A stretch of DNA of 64,000 nt, taken from positions 7,049,001 to 7,113,000 of the forward strand of contig CANTUR010000239.1 in NCBI GenBank assembly GCA_947683625.1, given 5' to 3'. A program made the translations under genes and the position numbers. This document shows positions 58,621-64,000 of this stretch, piece after piece. This DNA comes from Mallotus nudiflorus (Eukaryota > Streptophyta > Magnoliopsida > Malpighiales > Euphorbiaceae). Position 1 is the first letter of the stretch; each line of letters opens with the position of its first letter. Under the pieces are notes generated by a model, which saw nothing but the letters and a program-made list of their open reading frames with translations, did not search any database and was not told the origin of the DNA.

Positions 58621-58737
58621 TGTATTGTTCTTACTTCATAAAATTTTTTTAAGGCTTACTATGAGTTTCGGATAATTTATATATTCTCATTCTCTAATGT
58701 CAATCACATATCTTTTAGTTCAGATCATGACAACTAT

Positions 58738-59250
58738 ACTTTATACTAATATTACTTTACATCAAAACTATATAATTATTATTATGAATATATATTTTCT
58801 ATTATATTTAGTAATTTAAATTATATATAATTTCTATTATGAATATATAATTTCTATTTAATACCACCATCTAATACTAATATTTAAATTAACAAGCTAA
58901 TAAATGAGTCTGTTCACAAGCTGATTCATGAACTTGCTCACTAACCTACGAACAAGTATATTCATGAATTTAAATAAGTCGAACTTAAGAAAGATCAGTC
59001 TCGATTCACTTAGCTTACAAGCCAAAATAAAGCTCAGACTTGGCTCATTTAGTTTAATAAATAAACTCGAACAATTCACAATCCGCTCAACTCGGTTACA
59101 CTCCTATCGATCAAGATTGAAAATAGAACCAAATTTTAAAAAATTAATTAAGTACAGTTCGATCGGTTTGGATTTTTTTTTTGTTTTTTATAAAATTGAA
59201 GAAAGAATCATCAGACAGTGCTATTTTAGTTAGGCTAGCACCTGTGTAGC
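58738..59250. other. flank of the nest
   Basis: AT-rich to 58890, then 'caagctaataaatgag'-type sequence of hAT-like subterminal character up to 59106, then a short unassigned stretch. No gene. Confidence 0.4.
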
Positions 59251-59348
59251 ATCTACATCATATGAAACTGTCATCCGTATTATTAATAAAAAGGAAATAC
59301 AAAATAGCCATACAACTCATAAAGGCAAAAATCAATAGAAGAAAGAAA

Positions 59349-59640
59349 TCAACAAAATATAAAATGTTCCCGTTCCATAGCATCATGGAACATGGCCTCA
59401 TGCGCCTGTCTTGAATAGGAATCCCACCATTGAATCGTTTGCAACCCAACGCCCAAAACGGAAAGGCAATCAGCAACACAATTTCCTTCTCTATAGATAT
59501 GACTTACATGAATCTTCAAACTATAAAAAATGCGTAAGCAAAACTTCCAATCCCTGTACAGTCTCCATGGGACTGCAGCACTTCGCTGAAGAAGAAGCTG
59601 AACCATAAGCCTTTTGGACTTTTGTAAGTTTAGGCTTATT
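59349..59640 (-). pseudogene. LINE RNase H domain fragment
   Basis: The minus strand reads 'VPWRLYRDWKFCLRIF', then SLKIHVSHIYREGNCVADCLSVLG and ends 'REHFIFC'. The HIYREGN.VAD.L block is the typical end of the RNase H-like domain in plant non-LTR retrotransposons (RVT_3 type). The last catalytic Asp is in the VAD position and is present. Upstream of about 59640 the frame turns into low-complexity poly-Lys and Ile sequence, so only the 3' end of the LINE coding region is left. About 95 bases of 3' untranslated sequence follow to 59253. Confidence 0.75.
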
Positions 59641-59649
59641 GAACTTTTT

Positions 59650-60610
59650 ATAATGGAGAAAATTACACTAGTTACCTTTTTTTTTAAAAAAAAAAATTCA
59701 TGAATACCACAAATTAAAATTTTTTTAAGAATACCACAAATACCTAAAAAAAATTTTAAAAATACCACATTTACTTTTTTTTTTAAAATCACAGGTACAT
59801 AAAATTTTTTGAAAGATACTACATGTGTTTATTTAGTTATTTTTGCCCTTTTTTCCTTGTTCCCTTTTTCTTTTCTCCTTATGTTTTTCCTCCTCTTCTT
59901 CTTTTTCCTTTTTTCTCTTTTTTACTAATACTTTTAACCTTCTACATAAAAAAAATATATAAAAATGGCTAAAAAATTGCACCCTAAATCCTTTTAATTA
60001 TAAAAAATTTGACACTAATTATGCCAAAATATGTTCAAACAAAAGCAAATTTATACGTTTTCTTTTTATCCTGATGGGTTTTTTGGTGGACAAATTTTGC
60101 TGTTGAGCAAAATTTTTCATGTTTGATTATTACTGATGAGCAAATGATGTTAATTCAGTGAAGTACAAAATAAAAGGTATGGTTCAGTGTTCCAAACTCT
60201 TACCCTAACCTCCAGCTTTTCTAGTCACAAGCGCGGCCATTCCATGACATGGAGTTTTGGAACATGTCTTTGATGTAAATATATATTATGTCTACCTATC
60301 AAATAATATATTATGTCCAAATTTATATGATTTGAATATATAACTCGTTTATCATTCCATATTAAGATTTAATGTGATTAGTTTTTTTTTAAAACATTAG
60401 CTTTTCTTTTTTTAGTAATTAACTATCAACTCAATAGAGAGGTAAGTTTTTTCTTATCTTATATTAAGTGAATTTTTTTATTGCATATTAGCTTCATTTC
60501 TTTTTTTTTTTTAAAAAAAGAAGATTTTATAAGTGTTGAATATTTGTTTGTTTTAATGAATTTATATAAATTCACTGTTTGTTTTCGTTTTTTGAAGACC
60601 TTTTTTATTG
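59650..60610. other. repeat-rich left end of a larger unclassified segment
   Basis: At 59700-59810 three or four degenerate units of about 30 bases carry 'aataccacaaat' followed by a T/A run. Pyrimidine-rich sequence follows at 59840-59940. The complement of the unit appears at the window end (63960-64000). No frame is seen. Confidence 0.4.
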
Positions 60611-60615
60611 CTATT

Positions 60616-61532
60616 TTATAATCAAATTTTTGTTTGTTTTGATGTTTTGAATTGCATTGGAAATAAATAATATACCAAAACTATACTCATTGTATAATAT
60701 AATATATTTATTGTTCATATTTTGTATTTTTAGGAGATTATGTGTATGATTATGAATTTTGTTGTTTGAATACATACAATATGTATTATATTTAACATAG
60801 AGTTTGTAGAAATTTTGTATTTATTTAAGAAGATGACTTTGATTATGTATATGAATTGTTTCATATACATAATATAAATGAAAAATAAAAAAAATTAGAA
60901 ATTGAATGAAATTGAAACATCAAATACATTTTTGGAAAAATAAGAGACGCTTAATATCTGTCTTCAAATAATATATTATTTTTATTAGGAAATAATAGTT
61001 GAAAAAATATAATGAAATTTTTTATTATTTTCCATGAAGCTAAATAAAAGTGTAAGAAATTGTTTGATATACAAAAAATAAACTAAAAGCAAACAAAAAA
61101 AAAATTCAAATTTCATGCCTTTAGTATTTATATCCTAGTCAATTTAAAATTTTTCAAAATGCAATTGTTACTCCATTCTCCACTGTAATGAATAAAAACT
61201 AGTGTCTCTTAACTTACGGGATTTTTGGTAGATTTTTATTTAAATTAAATGTTATAATTAAATTTTTGTTTGTTTTGATTTTTTGAAGTGTATGGAAACA
61301 AAAAATATACCGAAAGTATACTTGCTGTATACTAAAATATATTCACTGTTCATGTATTTGTATTTTTAGGAGAATTTTTCTTGTATATGATTATGAATTT
61401 TATTATTTGAAAATAAATAGTATATATTGTATTTAAGAGAGACAATTTGTAGAAGTTATGTACATATTTTAAAAGATGGCTTTAATTATATATATGAATT
61501 GTTTCATATACATAATATAAACAAAAAATAAA
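60616..61532 (+). repeat. direct duplication, period about 636
   Basis: Copy 1 (60616-60895) and copy 2 (61251-61532) share 'aaatttttgtttgttttgat', 'gtatttttaggaga', 'atgattatgaattt' and 'atgaattgtttcatatacat', with many substitutions. No coding content was found. Confidence 0.7.
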
Positions 61533-61534
61533 TT

Positions 61535-62520
61535 AAAATATAAGAATTTAAATTTTAGTTTTAATTTATTATATTTAATTTATTTTTATTTTTAGCATTT
61601 ATTAATGTTCTTTTAAAAAAAAATTAATAACAATTCATATTAAATTCATATTAAATTGTAGTTCATAAAACTAAGCAGCTGCTTGCTTCCTTCTTCTATG
61701 ATGATCTAAAAATTCAGTTACTAACTCCTTTACTACGGGTAACACCATTATCATGGAATTTAAGTTCTTTCATAACATGAAAATTGAGCATGACTTATCC
61801 ATACAAATAAAAATTCAACAAACTTCAACATTTTAACTGTGATTTCGAGAACAAAATTAACATGACATTTTAGATTGAATATGAATTTGTGCAAAGACCA
61901 AATAAAAATGAAATACACAAGATATTATAACTAAAAATTATTGTTTATGTATTAAAAATTTTAAATTGTTTTGTTCTATGATATTATAGGGTTAATTATT
62001 TATGCAAGTTGTTTCTTAAATGTTTTATAAACTGAAAATATACCAAATATATTCAAATATGAAACAAATAGAAAGTGAGATGTTTCTTGTGGAAAAGAAT
62101 GTGAAAGTAACACCTAAATGAGAAGCATATGTTCTTGAATTATAAGAAACATATACGAAACAACAATCATATTATTTTTTTTCAACAATTTGTGAAGTAC
62201 ATTCATATTGTCAAAAAATTATAAGAAGCTGAATAATACTATAAATTAAACAGAATAATTCTTTGTCCATTTTCTATTGTATTGAATGAAAATTGATATT
62301 TTATCCATTCCTACAAAATTATATTATATTTGAAATTTGTTGATTTGAAATGCTATGAATATCATTGATTAGAAAAGAAAAACATACAGTATATTTACAG
62401 TATCAATAAAACTTATGCTATTTTTCTAGGTATGTTTGAAACTCGATGGACACATGTTTTTGTTTTAGAAATTAGAAAACTATGTAACATATATGATACT
62501 GGAAAAACATATACCATAAT
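61535..62520. other. AT-rich sequence, no gene seen
   Basis: No frame, RNA or clear repeat. A 'caaatatgaaacaaatagaa'-type A-rich run is the only local feature. Confidence 0.35.
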
Positions 62521-62526
62521 ATGGAA

Positions 62527-62612
62527 ATATACAGACCTATATCCAATCTGAAAATTTACCCAAAAAAAAAATATTTTGGGTAAATTTTCAGATTCGATAT
62601 AGGTCTGTATAT
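62527..62612. repeat. long hairpin, 39 bp arms
   Basis: The arms 62527-62565 and 62574-62612 are complementary with one C-C mismatch (62544/62595) and an 8-base loop of A/T. The left arm begins ATATACAGACCTATATCC. It is striking against the diverged repeats around it. Confidence 0.85.
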
Positions 62613-62712
62613 ATATATATTTTTTATTTTCAACATGTTTCTCATATATACTAACATAGATAACAGTATATACTAATTTCTAACTATTGAAAGTGATTTG
62701 TAGTTTCTTGTA

Positions 62713-62944
62713 GGGATAAATATATATATGGTGTTCAAACTTTTTACTTTTATTATTTTAGTGTTCGAATAATTTTTTTACAATTAGTTGTCCGAATTTG
62801 CAAAAAAAAATTTAAAATGGTGTCTCTATTAGGTTTTATAAGTTAAAGTGTTTATATGTTTTATTTTAAATAGTAAATTGACGTCAATGTCTTTTTTATA
62901 TTAGATTCATTTTTTATTTTTTAATTTAAAAAATTATTTTTTCA

Positions 62945-62979
<35 letters not shown>

Positions 62980-63512
62980 TTTGAAAGAAAAATATATTTA
63001 ATATTATTAAAATAAAATAAACAATTAAACTATTATCATTGAAAAATAAAGAAGAAAATAAAGATATTAAATTAACCAAAATAAGGTGCAAGTGAATGTT
63101 TATTTATTATAATTAAACAATAAAAAAAATAATTTGTTAATGAATAATTTTTTTACTAAAATCATGAATAAAAAATAAAATTCAGCCACTATAATTAATA
63201 AAATAAATTTGAAAAGAAAAATATTTAATTTTTTCAGTTTAATATGGTAAATAAAAATTAATTTAATCATTTCTAATAATTTTTTAAAAAATAATTAGAA
63301 TACCAAAGAAAATAAAGTTTAATATAAAAGAAGGATATTTAAGTCAATTAATTATTTAAAATAAATATATAAACATTTTAACCTGTGAAATATGCTAGAA
63401 ATACTATTTAAGAATTTTTTTGTAGATTCAAAACCAAATTGTAAAAAAAATTTGTTTAAACACCAGAAATAGTAAAAGTAAAAATGTTTAGACACTATTT
63501 ATACATTTACCA
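62713..63512. mobile_element. 800 bp element with long terminal inverted repeats
   Basis: About 165 bases at the left ('ggtgttcaaactttttactt', 'tttttacaattagttgtcc', 'gtttatatgttttattttaa') match the complement of the right 165 bases ('gtgtctaaacatttttact', 'ttttacaatttggttttg', 'gtttatatatttattttaa') with scattered differences. The middle is noncoding and AT-rich, with a (TA)n tract at 62949-62976. Long inverted repeats suggest a Mutator-type nonautonomous element. No 9 bp target duplication could be confirmed. Confidence 0.6.
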
Positions 63513-64000
63513 CTTTTTTATTACAATGGTATGGAATTATGATTTTTGAATTTTATTTTTGGAAGAAATTCAATTAAATGTCACGGAAGATGAGAATTAA
63601 TGATTTCATTTTATCGATTCACTATTTTTTAATATAATATTGTTGAAATATGCTTAAAATAAACAATATTGCACCTTGGATTTATGTTTTCTTGATCGTT
63701 TCTTGCTTTTCTTTTCTTGGACTCTTCTTTCTTCAATGGTGATTTGAAATTGATTTTGCTGCAAATTTCATGTATTATGGAGGTCGATTTTGTTGAGAAA
63801 AAAAAATTAACGTCAGTTATAGATAGAGAAGCATAAATCTTTGAGTTTTTTGCTTAAGGATGGGAAGAAAAGATATGGAGATGGAGATGGAGATGGACAG
63901 GGAGAAATAGGGCACAGAGAAAATAAATAAGATGCTTTAGGTTTTATTTGTTGTAGCTTTGTGGTATTTATGAAAAATTTTGAGCAAGTTATGGTATTCT
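63513..64000. other. window-end sequence
   Basis: No gene is seen. A G/A-rich stretch with 'gatggagatggagatgg' lies at 63875-63900. The final 45 bases (tttgtggtatttatgaaaa...ttatggtattct) are the complement of the units at 59700-59760 and may be the right end of a segment that continues outside. Confidence 0.35.

Larger units (their letters stand above)
51395..58732 (+). mobile_element. solo LTR of a Tekay-like element, split by a nested insertion
   Basis: It starts TGTTATAACCCG and ends 'gatcatgaca'. The flanks GCTAT (51390-51394) and ACTAT (58733-58737) are a target duplication with one transition. Without the nested element it is about 3.5 kb. It matches the LTRs of the 5873-17254 element in order but on the plus strand: a TA tract (51837-51852), a CT/CCACC-rich block (51920-52050), the 'gagagatgcccgttttatag' block (53413), the 'ctcggtggatgctttgctct' repeats (54110-54260) and 'aaggcttactatgagttt' (58651). 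No internal region or partner LTR remains, so it arose by LTR-LTR recombination. Confidence 0.8.
50335..59106. mobile_element. possible old hAT-type element hosting a nest
   Basis: The left end reads TAGGGGTATGCATC and the right end, on the complement, TAGGAGTGTAACCGAG. The subterminal sequence on both sides is rich in 'ctcgag/ttcgaac/gagcc' words seen in nonautonomous hAT elements. The AT-rich flanks on each side of the solo LTR (51001-51389 and 58738-58890) resemble each other. Without the inserted LTR elements it would be about 1.4 kb. The 8 bp flanks (GTTGATAT, TCGATCAA) do not match, so this is a hypothesis. Confidence 0.3.

Noticed and set aside
1..64000. tRNA, rRNA, CRISPR, organelle or bacterial features
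   Set aside because: No cloverleaf with intact boxes, no rRNA-like conserved blocks and no spaced repeat array were found. The gene structure and transposons are nuclear plant.

Overview
The window is AT-rich nuclear DNA from a flowering plant, most likely a eudicot. The evidence is a spliced GT-3-type trihelix transcription factor gene, Tekay/Del-type chromovirus and copia retrotransposons, PIF/Harbinger and hAT DNA elements, and tRNA-derived SINE relics. The species cannot be fixed from sequence alone. I see only one convincing cellular gene. Most of the rest is transposons, many inserted into one another, plus AT-rich filler with microsatellites.

Layout. 1-2580: decayed LTR-like sequence and AT-rich repeats. 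2581-4431: a truncated PIF/Harbinger element with a MYB/SANT-like ORF followed by a HARBI1-like transposase, both broken. 4865-5325: a Harbinger MITE. 5375-23272: a three-level nest. The outer layer is a short MITE relic (5375-5468 and 23107-23272). Inside it is a larger coding Harbinger element of the same end-family (5469-23106, TTA target duplication). Inside that is a minus-strand Tekay-like Ty3/gypsy element (5873-17254, target duplication ATTCT) with about 3 kb LTRs.

23300-37440 is gene-poor. It holds SINE relics, a short poly(A) retroelement with an 11 bp target duplication (29396-30020), a three-copy AT-rich repeat family and a diverged direct duplication. 37501-38492 (minus) is the trihelix gene in two exons, with a TATA box at 38648-38654. 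40914-46170 is a degenerate minus-strand copia element with a 363 bp hAT-type MITE in it (44217-44579). 46175-50334 has only repeats and a short possible G-box cluster.

50335-59106 is a second nest. A solo Tekay-like LTR (51395-58732) sits in what may be an old hAT-type element. The solo LTR was itself split by a small gag-only LTR retrotransposon (54810-58620, target duplication TGTAT). 59349-64000 starts with a LINE RNase H relic. It then has sequence bounded by similar inverted motifs, a 39 bp-arm hairpin and an 800 bp long-TIR element, and runs off the window edge.

The elements do not form a pathway. What can be read is an insertion history: the order of insertions, which ends made the MITEs, and which catalytic residues have been lost. 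I found no convincing new biological system. The most useful observations are the self-nested Harbinger family, the gag-only retrotransposon and several unclassified coding-like or fold-back stretches.
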